From NCBI GenBank assembly GCA_036768485.1, contig JAVLUZ010000142.1:1079999-1143998 (forward strand): 64,000 nt of DNA. The letters run 5' to 3'. Origin of the DNA: Mermis nigrescens (lineage: Eukaryota; Nematoda; Enoplea; Mermithida; Mermithidae). A program made the translations under genes and the position numbers. The notes under the pieces are model-generated. The model had not been told where the DNA came from and ran no database searches. It saw only the letters and a list, made by a program, of their open reading frames with translations. Shown in pieces: positions 39,680-50,358 of this stretch (within the stretch, counting starts at the first letter, position 1; each line of letters starts with the position of its first letter).

Positions 39680-42025
39680 ACATATTAACAACAAATGAAT
39701 AGTGCAAACTTTACACAACTACAAGGTGTAGAGAATACTAACAGTTTACGGCTTATTAATGTACATGATTACAATAAAGCTGCATATCTTTGTCGACTTC
39801 TGTGCACAGTAGAGTGATTGCTGGTTCATTTTAAACCACTTTTGCAGGCAATTTACATCAATTAAACGATAGCTCTCCATGTGCAAGATTTTGTGAAACA
39901 TATTATAAACACGGCTAAGAAGGATTTAACTTTAATGCAACCCATTTAAGACAAAATTACATCTCTTCAATGATCTAAGGACACTTGAACATAATTTTTA
40001 AATCACTTTAGATTACTTTTGAGGGTAAACAAACTCACTTAATTGATGTCTCACATATGAATCCTTGAAAATTTCTTGACTTCAGTTACAAAGTCTCTGC
40101 AAGTCTATCGAATTAAGGTTAACACGTAATGTAAACTTTACACAAACACATAGCGTAAAGAATATTTTAGTCGGATTCGTAATTTTGATATTGCTCCGAT
40201 ATTACTTTCAACATTTATGGAAAAATGAGTCTCCATAATGTTTTAAAGACAATAAACATTAGGTTTAAACCAATTTGCAATACTGCTGAGTGTAAGCAAG
40301 CGCGTCCAACTGACGTATATATTTCATTCCCTGTAAATTTTTATATCTCAGGAAAAATTTCGGTTTTTGCAATGCTCTAGAACAAAGGCTAACATGCAGT
40401 GTAAAAAATTACTCGGATATTATGATCAACATTCATGAAAAAATTATGTCTCTACAATGGTCTGAGGACATATAAACAATGAGTGTAAACTACTTTACAT
40501 CACTGTTGGATGTAAACAAACGCGCCTACGTGACGTCTCACATTTGATCCTTTGAAAACTTCTAGACTCCAGGAAAAGATTAGGTTTCTGGAATGCTTAA
40601 AAACGAAGATAAATACATATGTAGTGTAAACTTCATGTAAACACCTAGTGTAAAGAAGATTTTAGTCAGATTCGTAATTTTGATATTGTTCCGATATTAC
40701 GATTAATATTTATGAAAAAATTAAGTCTACATAATGTTCTATGGGCAAACTAACAATTGGTGTAAACTACTTTACAACACCGTAGAGTGTAAACATATGC
40801 GCCAGACTGGCATAACAAATTTGGTTCCTGGTCCATTTCTAGACATGATAAACGTGTCCCTGACTCGTAACCGGAGAAGCAGGCAAAAAAAACAAGACAG
40901 AAACGCATTTTAAACTCCAAATTTTTGACTTTACACTCGCTAAATATTAATGTATTGACAATTTGCTTTGACATGCACCCGATATAAAGCACTTTATTTT
41001 TATTCTATTAGACTTATCCCGACTTCTGGACGGAGAAAGTGGCGAACAAAAACGCAACAAAAACGTATTTTCCATCATTTAGAACACTGTAAACTTTAAA
41101 ATTCCGTACCGAACTCCCCATTGAGTTTAAAGAAATTCGGTTTGGTACAATTTGTAGCTTTTAAATCGTAGTACATTCCTGTGTGCCAAAATTCTGTTGC
41201 AAAAATTATTTGGTATGATTTATCAATCAAACTTCGGAAAAAACGTGTTTTTTCGCCCATTTTTTACCTCTGATTTCGAACTTTACACCCCCATAAATAA
41301 CTCAATATTGCGTTTTTTAAATGCGGTTTGCTGCGATGTTTAGCCCCTGAGAGGCACTTTATTAATGCTGTCTTCGATTTACACTGACTCATAAGCGGAA
41401 AAATTTGGCAGAGAAATCTTAGTTAAAATCCGTTTTTTACACCATCCACTAGAGTGTAAACTTTAAACCCCAGGATCTAACTCACCATAGAGCATAGAAG
41501 ACTTTGCTTATATGCAGAATGTAGCCCTTGATCCGCTCTACATTTCTGTCAGAAAACATTTTAAAAAACTCATAACCGGAGTTAGTATCGGACATAGGCA
41601 GGTTGAAAACTCGACCAAAAAGTGCTTTTTCACCCCCAGATTTTCGCACTCTTTACACTGCCATTCGATAACTAATGCGAATTTCAAAAAACAAAAAAAG
41701 TGTCATCTGTAGAATTCATCCCTCTATTATCCTATCCTGTTCAGTCCTTCAAGTCATCAATACTCAGTTGTCCACATGCCGCAGTAAAAAGGTCCCAAAA
41801 TTTGTCCTATGTTATAACGTTACACAAAAACTTTACACCTTCTTTACACAGTCAGTTTTGAGTTTCAAGAAAAACAAAAAAACACGGGCAGCGAATTTTT
41901 TTATTATCTTTCTTTTAAAAAAAACCGCACCTTCCAGAAGTGTCCCGTTATAGCTGTAGGGGGTGCACAGGTGTTGGGGGTACCTAAGTATATTATAGGT
42001 ACGCGCTAACGCGCTACCTAAGATA
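39680..42025 (+). repeat. long repeat R2, copy c
   Basis: Contains GTGTAAA/TTTACAC subunits and ends in the GGTACGCGCTAACGCGC hairpin at about 42000-42022. From 39760 onward it is nearly identical to 50356-52617, with scattered single-base differences. It lies between receptor genes A and B. Confidence 0.88.
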
Positions 42026-43630
42026 GATGCCTACGTTATATATTTAGCGTTGTTAGCGTTAACGTTATTTAAATGTCGTCAATTTTTAAAACACATTTTC
42101 AGCATCACATTCTTTATAAACTTTTATATTCATTGAATTTTATGTTAGAGAATTTCGCTCCGAAGCTAAAAAAGCATTTCAAAACCCATCGGCATTACTA
42201 TTAAGATAAAAGAACGAAATCAGCGTTACTTTGGAATTTTTCTTCGCCAGGAGAAGTCAAAGCATTCTTTCACTGTGGAAAATAATGCATGGAAGTTTCA
42301 AGGAGAACGCTCCGTTACTCAGCAACTACCCTTATTCAAACGATTTACAACTCTAGATATATTCCTGTTTTTTTGTATACCGGATTTTCAGCTTGACTAA
42401 GGGAGAAACCTAGAAAGGGGAATTGGGAAATGATTTTTAAAAATTTGGCCAAATCAGAACAAAATGAATTTTTTGAACTACAATTTTAAGCAGATTAGCC
42501 CAAAATTATTAAAAATTGTGACTTTTTCTGATATTTTAATTACTCAATCAACTAAATGCTAAATATCTTACGCCTTGCTTGCGCCCTGGCGCTTCAAGAG
42601 GCTGAAACCCAGATCGGCCCGAGCTGCCCTCTTTTGATTTGAACTTTAAATGAGGTTCAGCTGAAATTCTGCCGAGTTTTTCTTTAGAAATTTTTTTGGG
42701 AACGAGTGCCAATGAAATCCATCTGAAATATTTTTCCCCTGAAATCAAGTAAAAAATAATAATTTTGACGTCACATTTGAACTTAATTTGCTCTTAAGTA
42801 AGCGTGAATAATGAAATGTGGGTAGCCGATATTTGAAATCAAGCTTTCTGATTTGTCGAATGTGCGCACGGAGAATATCAGCAAATATGAGAATGACTTC
42901 TCATTTAAGACACTTTTAAACATGAAGAAAGTGACGTATGACATAGTTTTGATATTTTATAATTTCGATCAATTTTGAAAAACTCATTTTGACGATTTTA
43001 TTAAAAAAGACACATTTTCCACTGCGGAATGACAATAACAATACGAGACATATGTTGGCTTCTATGTCCAAAAAGTAGCTTTAATATTTTATGCAAACGA
43101 TCTTCTGAATGCTTTATGCTGCACAGTTAGTGACTTTGATATTTTTGTCTATTTTCATAGGATAGCTGATAATGATTACAATTTTATGTCGATATTAAAG
43201 AATCTAATAACAACATGACTCAAGACGACTCAGGCGTATATTAATTGCTTGAAACTGATCAGAAACTGTAAATAAATTAGATTTATGCGCCATTTTAAGG
43301 TTTATTCTTTAGCTCATTAAGCTCGATATAAATTTCAGGCTACTCCTTGACCTAATTAAACCCATAGACAGGTCTTCATGTTCATCTGTGGTCTGCGAGC
43401 ACGCCTGATTAGTGAAATAATTCGATTCGGCTAATCAGTGGGACAAATTCAGTCAATCACCAACTCGGACGACGGCAGAAGCCGTAGAACTCATACATAT
43501 TATTACTTTTCAATTTATATTATTAATTATTTAATAATTTATATTTTGTACGCGTTGAATTTTTAATAATCATTTTTCGTGCTGTTTTCAAAAATTATAC
43601 CTTTCATATGTATATGCACATTCGTTTTAG
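42026..43630. other. upstream region of receptor gene B
   Basis: AT-rich; no gene or repeat recognised. The acceptor CGTTTTAG at the end is annotated separately. Confidence 0.5.
43616..43630 (+). promoter_or_regulatory. probable trans-splice (or 5' UTR) acceptor of gene B
   Basis: ACATTCGTTTTAG ends 15 nt before the ATG at 43646, the same spacing as in gene A. Confidence 0.5.
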
Positions 43631-43645
43631 GCATTATTCCAAACA

Positions 43646-44048
43646 ATGAACAACGAAACTGACGACAACGCTACAATTTCTAAGATTAACAACATGCTAC
43701 CTTACGCTGCATCCTTGCTGAGCGTAAAATTCGTCTTTTCAATCTTCGCCATTTCGCTCAATTACATGTGTTTGCGAGTACTGCTCTGTTTTGGTGGGAG
43801 TTTTTCGTTTTTGATACGTTGGCTCGCAGTAAACCTGAATGTTATATTGATAATGAGTAATTTGTACACGTTTCTGAGATACATTTGCATATTTGTGCTC
43901 ACGATTTATAATCAATCAGCGAAAGTACCATCGTGGAGCATTCTTTTGGCCGAATTTTTCTACCTTGGCTTACCGTTTGTGTTTCAATGCGATTTGTTCA
44001 TTATTGCGCTCGACAGATTATCTTCAACGTTGAAACGCAGTACAAAGA
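43646..44048 (+). CDS. receptor gene B exon 1 (TM1-TM3)
   Basis: Ends at ALDRLSSTLKR plus one base of a split codon. The donor GTAAGA lies at 44049; a 189-bp MITE begins 23 nt beyond it. Confidence 0.85.
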
Positions 44049-47000
44049 GTAAGAGAACTAAACACTATCTGCAGTGGCGGATCCAGGATTTTCCTAAGGG
44101 GGCGGTTTCCCTAAGGGGGGGGGCGGAACCCTGACTTGGGCGGAAAAATTAGCCGTTTTAACTCGAAAATCGCTAAAAAATCGCTCAAAAATCTTTAATT
44201 TTGCGTACTATTTTGGGCCATGGGGGGCGGCCGCCACCGCCCCCCTTAAATCCGCCCCTGACTATCTGAATAGTTAAGTTAAGCTAAGGGTAATAAAGAT
44301 GCTTAGTTTTTATGAGTAAAGTAGCAATTTGAAATCAAATATCTAATATCTACTAAATTTAAAAATAAAAAGCAAATAGTAATGTCCATCATATTTGCCA
44401 TTTTTTTATTTCTTTTCTTTTTTCCGTGCAAGTCTGCAACGAATTATGTATTTTTTTAAAAATATCTTTTTTAGTATGTATGCACATATATGTACTGAAG
44501 GCAAGTGATGATTTATATGGGTGCTGAACGTGAATTATTAATTTTATGGATGATAAAATATTGACTACACAGCTGAATGATGCATACAATTCATCAAAAT
44601 CGTTTGTCAAAGAAATACTGATCAGATTAATCACTTGACCAAGCTTTTATGAAATCAAGACCATGTTAATCAAGATGTCTTTCGTGTTCAAGCGGAAGAA
44701 ACATCTTTCCAACAAGTACCACGCCCGTGTATATTGTGCAGCCGCAGCTATTTGTGCATTTTACTTATTTGTTCACGAAGTACTATCAAACAAAGCTAGT
44801 CAAATTAGGTTTTTCGATTTTTAGACAAATTTTAGTTCTGTTGGCCAATCACGCGTTTTCTGTTCTTTCGAAAATTCAGAAAATAAGTAGTTATTTATTT
44901 ACCCTGACACTTTTTTCAGAAGTCCTTTTACTCATTTTAAAGAGCTATCCCTCAAAGAACAACAGCAAAATACTCATTAGCTTTACTCTCGCTGAAGATA
45001 AATCGAATGATCAACTATCAATGATTACTGTTCCATTTCAATCTTTTAGGATCACTATTTTTGAAAGATAATCGCTGTTTATCATATTTATTTAACATTT
45101 ATTAAAATAATCAACGTTTGCTGATTTTGCTCTGATCGTTTAGGCGAAAGAAGTACAGTAAGGACGACTTTTGATCGTTCTAAAGTTGGATTGATTCTAA
45201 TTGCTCCTTGGCTGATAGGTTTATTAATTTACTCAGTTGCTATACTGAACAACATCCGAGCGGCGACTGCTTGGTGGGAGGCAACCGGATGCAAGCTGTC
45301 TTCCAGCGCCATATTTTCGGCAACGACCGTAATAGGACTGGCCACTGCGTTGTCTCTCTTTGAGTTCATTATTTTGACAATTTCCTTGTATATTTTGAAT
45401 CGAAATCGGCGTTATTTGAGCGCTAGCCTCAATGCGGTTAGTTCCCTCTTCTGAAATCATCGTTATCATACATAGCACTGAAACGACGCCGTATCCTATA
45501 ATTTTAAGCTCAGATGAAATACTAAAATAAAAAATAGAAACTACAAAACAAAGCTAAATTAATTTAATATTGAAATAAACGGTAACAGCTGAACAATAAC
45601 TGGAATTTCGGGTATGCTTCTACCTCGCTTATCTAGAGCCCTATTCGAAATTTCCAACGGCAGAAAAGTGGACAAGCGTACGGGATTATAAGCAAAGCCG
45701 CTTTTTCCAATTCAATTGCCTATCAGAATTTCCTGACTTTAAAATATGCATATCATGCTTTTTTGTCGCAGTGTTTCACCAGTTTTGCGCATCAGAGTAG
45801 CCTCTAATTTTCGCAAATCGTCTTTTCAACACTGATTGCTTAAAAACTAATCTCAGAAGTCAAAAATATCTAAAGTGAGAAAATCCGTACCTAGTACAAG
45901 CGTAAAAATTACATAGTTAAAAACAAGTTTGAAATTGATTACTTTTTGCGCAATTCTTGCACTTATAGAATGGCCACTTGCTTAAAAGAGATCTCTGGCT
46001 GACCTCCTTAGCAGACCAAAAATTCGAAAATTTTTGAAACTCAATTTGATGCTCAGGGTCTTTATCGACTTACCGAACGTCACAATATCTGGCGAAACAT
46101 CAAGATTACAACTTGGCTTTTGCCTATATTCCTTGTGGAGATAATTGCGTCCTTGATCGAATATCCGCTACATATCCTCATGTCATTGGTACTGAACGAT
46201 TGTTCGCTTCTTTACCGATTTTCAAACGAGATTATCATTTTATTGTCTTACGCCGAATGTCTCTTATTGCCCGCCTTAATCATCAGGTGATTTCTCAATT
46301 TTCACTTAATTTTGATCCGAAAGCATTCATAAAATTTTTTATCGTTTTATTTTTCATTTTCATTCATCAGATTATTTTCATTTTCGTTTTTCAAAAAGTC
46401 TTATGGCTGTAAGCCATGAGACTTTTATATGCTTTCGCACACACGTTAGAGGGAGGGATGGGGGATCCCCCACCCAAAGTCGGCCGTCCCTTCAACCCCA
46501 AAGCCAGAAAATTTTTGACCTTCTTCCCCGATTTTTGGAGAAAATCTAATTTTTTGGCCGTTTTTGGCCAAAAATCAGCGATCATTTACCTCCTCCCCAA
46601 AAGATGGCCGGGGACGCCCCATCTTAAATTTCGAGCCGTTGCATGTGTATTTGCTTTTGTATAATTTTAGCGCATGTAGTTGGTATGCCAACACCATAGG
46701 TAGGGTGGGGGTATATAGCGTACGTGTTCTTTGAGGACGAGTGGTTGACCCCTGGAATGGCAAGCACTCACTTCCCGGAATTGTCGATTTTATGGAAAAA
46801 TTGAAAAAAACATGCCCTTTTTGGCGTCTTTAGCTCAAAAGTCTCAAATTTTCTGCGCGTCGGCGCCATATATTTATTTCTTGGCTATATTTGTTAAATT
46901 CACTCAATTTTTTCAAATTTTTCAAAGGATTTTTTGTTTTTACGTTTTAGAAAGAACGAGAATTGTCCGGAACGTCAAAGAACAGCGTTTTTGACGTGTG

Positions 47001-48937
47001 CTCATCGGTTTTTAGCTCAAAAAAGTACTTATTAAAAATTTTCTTGGCCTGAACCTCAGTATTCCTAATTGCTATGTTGTACACATGTATGGTGCGTATC
47101 CCCAAAGAATGGCTGCTGACCCCTGTCAATCACTGCCAAGAATCTTCAATCAAAAATCGCAGAAAACATACCGTTTTAAGTGTTTTTAGCGATTTTTTGA
47201 CTGATAAACGTCAAATCGTCATATAAGCAGGTCCTCATTTTTTGATGATATTTTGTTCAATAAGTACTTGTTTGAATTCTTTATAAACTTTCTAACATTT
47301 TTATGCTCTTGAAAGAACTAGATTAATCAGAAACATCAAAAATAGTGTTTTTGACGCTTATCCACTGTTTCTATTATAAAAAAGGCAATATATAAGGATT
47401 CCATGGGCTGACCCTCTGAATCCCAGCATGTTATGTCAACAACAATTTTAATTTATAGATATTTTTGAATGTACGAATCCTGAGTGATCAAACTTTGTTT
47501 GAAAAAACTGTATTTTTCTGAAGTATATTTTGCACAAATCTCACATAATTCGCTATTGCGCTGCAACGCTGCATTATGTCTTTCCTTTCTTATACAACCA
47601 TCGCATGCATACTTAGCCAGATATGCAAATTAATACAATTTTTATACAAATTCCATACTTCACTAATGCTTCAAAAGTAACGAATTTTGATCATGTTTAA
47701 TGCAAGCATTTTTATAGATTTGTTCCTTACAGGTATTCAAGCCAGGCCCAGGATCAAGCCGATGGGGAGGACTGAGGAATAAGCAAAGCATGTTCAGCTG
47801 TCATAAAAAACGATATTTTGGAAATTTTTAAATTAATATCGTGTACAATTTCAAAAAGTTTCGCTTGCGTTTGGGAAATGCGAATCAGACAGATATACAA
47901 CACTAGATTCTTCTTTTTCCTTGCACTGCTTGCATGGATTGCTTAATGAAGTAGGTATGTTCATGAAAATCAAATGAAATTAATCGTATTTATTACGAAG
48001 TCTCCAATCCCTATCCTGCATTATATGTACCTATGTAGACGTGCGCAATGAAACATGAAGCTGATTGAGAGCATGTTTTTTTCTGAAATAATATAATAAT
48101 TATAACAATAATAATAGAATAATAAACAAATAATTGCGTAATGTCTAAAATTTTATCTTTCTACGGTATGGCCCAAATTCAATAGAGGCAGCATATCGTT
48201 TATGGCAAAGATTCAATTGAACTGAGTTTAATTTCATACTGTCTATGCGATGGCAGATTTTTCAAATTCACACAGAATGAGCACTTAACATGCGCCATTT
48301 TATGGAACCAAATATTATATTTTAAGAAAGCAGTGTTTTTTATCTCAAGATTCGTGGGGGTGGGGTCAAGCAAGCTCCACAGGATGGAAAATCGTTTCAG
48401 GGAAAAATAAGGCAAAAATTGAAAGCCAAAAACGGATGAAAATCAAAATTTTTCTGACTCGATCATCTGAGGTCGGTTTCACAATACATTTTTAAAAATA
48501 ATTTTTATATGCAATAATTTGACGGCAATGATTGATCCGCAATAATAGAAGTGTTTAAGAGTGGAAAATTTTTAAGCGGGAAAGGGAAACTTTAGGTAAT
48601 GAAATAATCATACTTACTGAAGCTTGTCGTCAATTTTTTTAGGCAAAACGATGGATTAATTCGAACTTTTCAGCGCATATATCCCCGGCTTTGCAAAAAT
48701 GTGCTAGTTGACCTGCTCCTCTTGAAAGGACGCAGTAGGAATATCGTCGGTGGCATAAACTTGATTCCTCTCGGACTAGATGAGCGAATACCTGATCGCG
48801 TTTCAGGCATGCTACGTAGATCAGACGTCGTTGACCAATTTAGAATTTCTCCATATGATTATCAGAACATTTTGGATAGATATTGGGAAAGACAGTCATC
48901 AAAGGTAGCTCCGGTGAACAGTAGCAAAGCAAAATAA
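43646..48937 (+). CDS. 7TM receptor gene B (nematode Sra/Srab/Sre-like chemoreceptor)
   Basis: Four exons, 43646-44048, 45144-45436, 46057-46286 and 48643-48937, give a 406-aa seven-transmembrane protein. Intron phases (1, 0, 2) and exon sizes follow gene A almost exactly; exon 2 is 293 bp in both. Shared motifs: SLNYxCLRVLL in TM1, RWLAxNLNV in TM2, WWxATxCKLSxSAIFS in the loop after TM4, RLTERxNIWxNIKITTWLLP before TM6, and the tail motif DYQNxLxRYWExQ. It is about 5.3 kb long against 18.7 kb for gene A because its introns hold fewer insertions. Role by analogy: a plasma-membrane chemosensory receptor; ligand unknown. It is intact and in tandem with A. The family call is by eye, and an orphan receptor family of another invertebrate phylum is the alternative. 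Confidence 0.85.
44072..44260. mobile_element. 189-bp hAT-type MITE
   Basis: The TIRs read CAGTGGCGGATCCAGG and CAGGGGCGGATTTAAG from either end. A perfect 8-bp repeat ACTATCTG flanks it (44064-44071, 44261-44268), the size typical of hAT elements. GC-rich ends (GGGGGCGG) with an AT-rich centre. It lies in intron 1 of receptor gene B, just inside the donor. Confidence 0.93.
44269..45143 (+). other. rest of intron 1 of receptor gene B
   Basis: AT-rich. An open frame of 114 codons at 44727-45071 is A/T-driven and has no recognisable domain. Confidence 0.5.
45144..45436 (+). CDS. receptor gene B exon 2 (TM4-TM5)
   Basis: Follows CGTTTAG; starts ERSTVRTTFDRSK, then TM4 (LILIAPWLIGLLIYSVAIL), the loop with WWEATGCKL, and TM5 ending LYILNRNRR. 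The donor is GTTAGT. Confidence 0.85.
45437..46056 (+). other. intron 2 of receptor gene B
   Basis: AT-rich; nothing recognised apart from the splice sites. Confidence 0.5.
46057..46286 (+). CDS. receptor gene B exon 3 (TM6-TM7)
   Basis: Follows GCTCAG; starts GLYRLTERHN, with two hydrophobic segments, and ends LIIR across a phase 2 intron (donor GTGATT). Confidence 0.85.
46435..46650 (+). repeat. interspersed repeat family E, copy 1
   Basis: CCCCAAAGCCAGAAAATTTTTGACC...GATTTTTGGAGAAAAT...ATCATTTACCTCCTCCCC...TTTCGAGCCGTTGCATGTGT is repeated at 50175-50325. It lies in intron 3 of receptor gene B. Confidence 0.75.
46735..47430 (+). repeat. diverged tandem repeat, about 300-370-bp units
   Basis: Three occurrences of a (G)TTGACCCCTGGAATG-like start (46742, 47116, 47408) and two of GAAAGAAC...CAAAGAACAGCGTTTTTGACG (46959, 47311) suggest two old tandem units. 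Confidence 0.5.
47431..48642 (+). other. rest of intron 3 of receptor gene B
   Basis: AT-rich; no gene or repeat recognised. Confidence 0.45.
48643..48937 (+). CDS. receptor gene B exon 4 (cytoplasmic tail)
   Basis: Follows TTTTTTTAG and begins QNDGLIRTFQRIYPRL. It contains the conserved DVVDQFRISPYDYQN block and ends in an S/K-rich end before TAA. Confidence 0.85.
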
Positions 48938-49144
48938 TGTTACACAAATACAATGTTCACGTTTTCAGCGATATTTTTGTAAAAAGTTCGTTCGGAATTT
49001 TTTGCAGTGTCACCATAGATGGCAGCACCAAAATTCTGAGGGGTGTGTGTGTGTGTGCAAGGTTTTTCAAAGATAAAAAATTGTCTTAAGAATAATAGTA
49101 TGGCGAAAAACACCATTTTTCAACGTTTCTCATTAGTGTTGTAA

Positions 49145-49300
49145 AAGATATCTTCATCTTTATCTTTTTAGCAAGATAAAGATAAAGATAAAGATATCTT
49201 TATCTTTATCTTGACGATTTTTTATCTTTATCTTTATCTTTTGGAAAAATCACAGGCTATCTTTATCTTTATCTTTATCTTTTTGATAGGAATTTATCTT
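49145..49300. repeat. hexamer array (TATCTT)n, left
   Basis: Runs of TATCTTTATCTT with a local AAGATAAAGATA inversion near 49173-49197, so the array can pair with itself. Confidence 0.9.
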
Positions 49301-49854
49301 GCAAAAAAATAAAGCATGTGCATAAGTTAGCATGTAATACAAAATGCAGGTTTGACCTGAAATACATTTAGACGCATTCAAGTTTCATTGTAATACAAGA
49401 AAAGAAAAGAAAACGATTGTTTAAACCCTATGGCATGCGGCCCAAACTAATGCCTGTATATCAACCTAAGTAAGCGGGGGTGATACCGATCTAAGCGGGA
49501 GTACTACTACTAGCACCCAAGTTAATCGAAGTCCAAGCCTAGGAAACATGAGAAGTTTGAAAAAATCAATAACTGTTGCGACTATGTATACTTTGTACAG
49601 GCGCACAGAGCAAGGTTTTGATGCTTTTGAAAAGAAATAAGTGGTCTGCCAGTAATAGTAGTACGTGGGTCAGTCAGATACCGCGGGTAAACCCCCAAAC
49701 CTAAATTTATGTGTGCTTATTGCCTATCACCTCTTTGATCGCAGGTGTAAAAATTAGGGCATTCAGTTGGCTGCTTTACATCACCGACTCTCGTTTATAG
49801 CACTTCACAAACATCATTGTCTTGGGTCCAGACGACCATATTTACATATGTACA

Positions 49855-50010
49855 CTTTATCTTTATCTTTATCTTTATCTTTATCTTTTTGGTTCCTTTA
49901 TCTTGCAAGTTATCTTTATCTTTATCTTTCTTAATTTTTTATCTTTATCTTTATCTTTATCTTCTAGATTTTAAAATTTCATTTTTATCTTTATCTTTTA
50001 TCTTGCAAAA
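49855..50010 (+). repeat. hexamer array (TATCTT)n, right
   Basis: TATCTTTATCTT runs broken by TTATCTTGCAA segments. Confidence 0.9.
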
Positions 50011-50174
50011 AATCCTTATGTTTTACAACACTATTTCTCATCGAGCACTATCCATCGGTATCAAGAATTGCAAAAAAAACAGAAAAAAATTAAAAATTGA
50101 ATTCTGGGGGTATTCGGCCTTCCTAGGGGGTGCGAACCCCTGGCCCCCCACCCCCACGTGTGATCGTCACTCGT

Positions 50175-50325
50175 TCCCTCATTCTCCAAAGCCAGAAAAT
50201 TATTGACCCCTCGATTTTTGGAAAAAATGAGTTTTTTAGTCGTTTTCGGAGGTCATTTACCCCCCCCTACATAAAAATGGCCGGGACCCCACACCTAAAA
50301 TTTCGAGCCGTTACACGTATGCCCT
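50175..50325 (+). repeat. interspersed repeat family E, copy 2
   Basis: CCAAAGCCAGAAAATTATTGACC to TTTCGAGCCGTTACACGT, homologous to 46470-46650. It starts just after the family D copy. Confidence 0.7.
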
Positions 50326-50335
50326 CCCTGATTCA

Positions 50336-50358
50336 TATTATATATATATATATATATA
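50336..50358. repeat. (AT)n microsatellite
   Basis: About 11 AT units at the left border of R2 copy d. Confidence 0.9.

Larger units (their letters stand above)
49134..50033. mobile_element. 900-bp hAT-type non-autonomous element with TATCTT arrays
   Basis: Perfect 13-bp TIRs TAGTGTTGTAAAA / TTTTACAACACTA and a perfect 8-bp target repeat TTTCTCAT (49126-49133, 50034-50041). Subterminal arrays of the hexamer TATCTT (about 49140-49295 and 49855-50010) enclose about 550 bp of unique DNA without a transposase. Confidence 0.93.
49014..50165 (+). mobile_element. MITE family D, copy 8, split by a hAT-type insertion
   Basis: The two halves (49014-49133 and 50034-50165) join into a normal D element of about 245 bp once the inserted 900 bp and one copy of its TSD are discounted. 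GTCAC flanks the whole (49009-49013, 50166-50170). A (GT)n run lies at 49044-49058. It lies just downstream of receptor gene B. Confidence 0.85.

Noticed and set aside
41512..41953. Pairs of ORFs conserved between 41512-41953 and 52110-52515
   Set aside because: The conservation reflects copying of repeat R2 as DNA; differences fall at all codon positions and indels break the second frame.
44727..45071. 114-codon ORF in intron 1 of receptor gene B
   Set aside because: Composition follows AT content, there is no domain, and it overlaps an intron whose flanking exons join perfectly without it.
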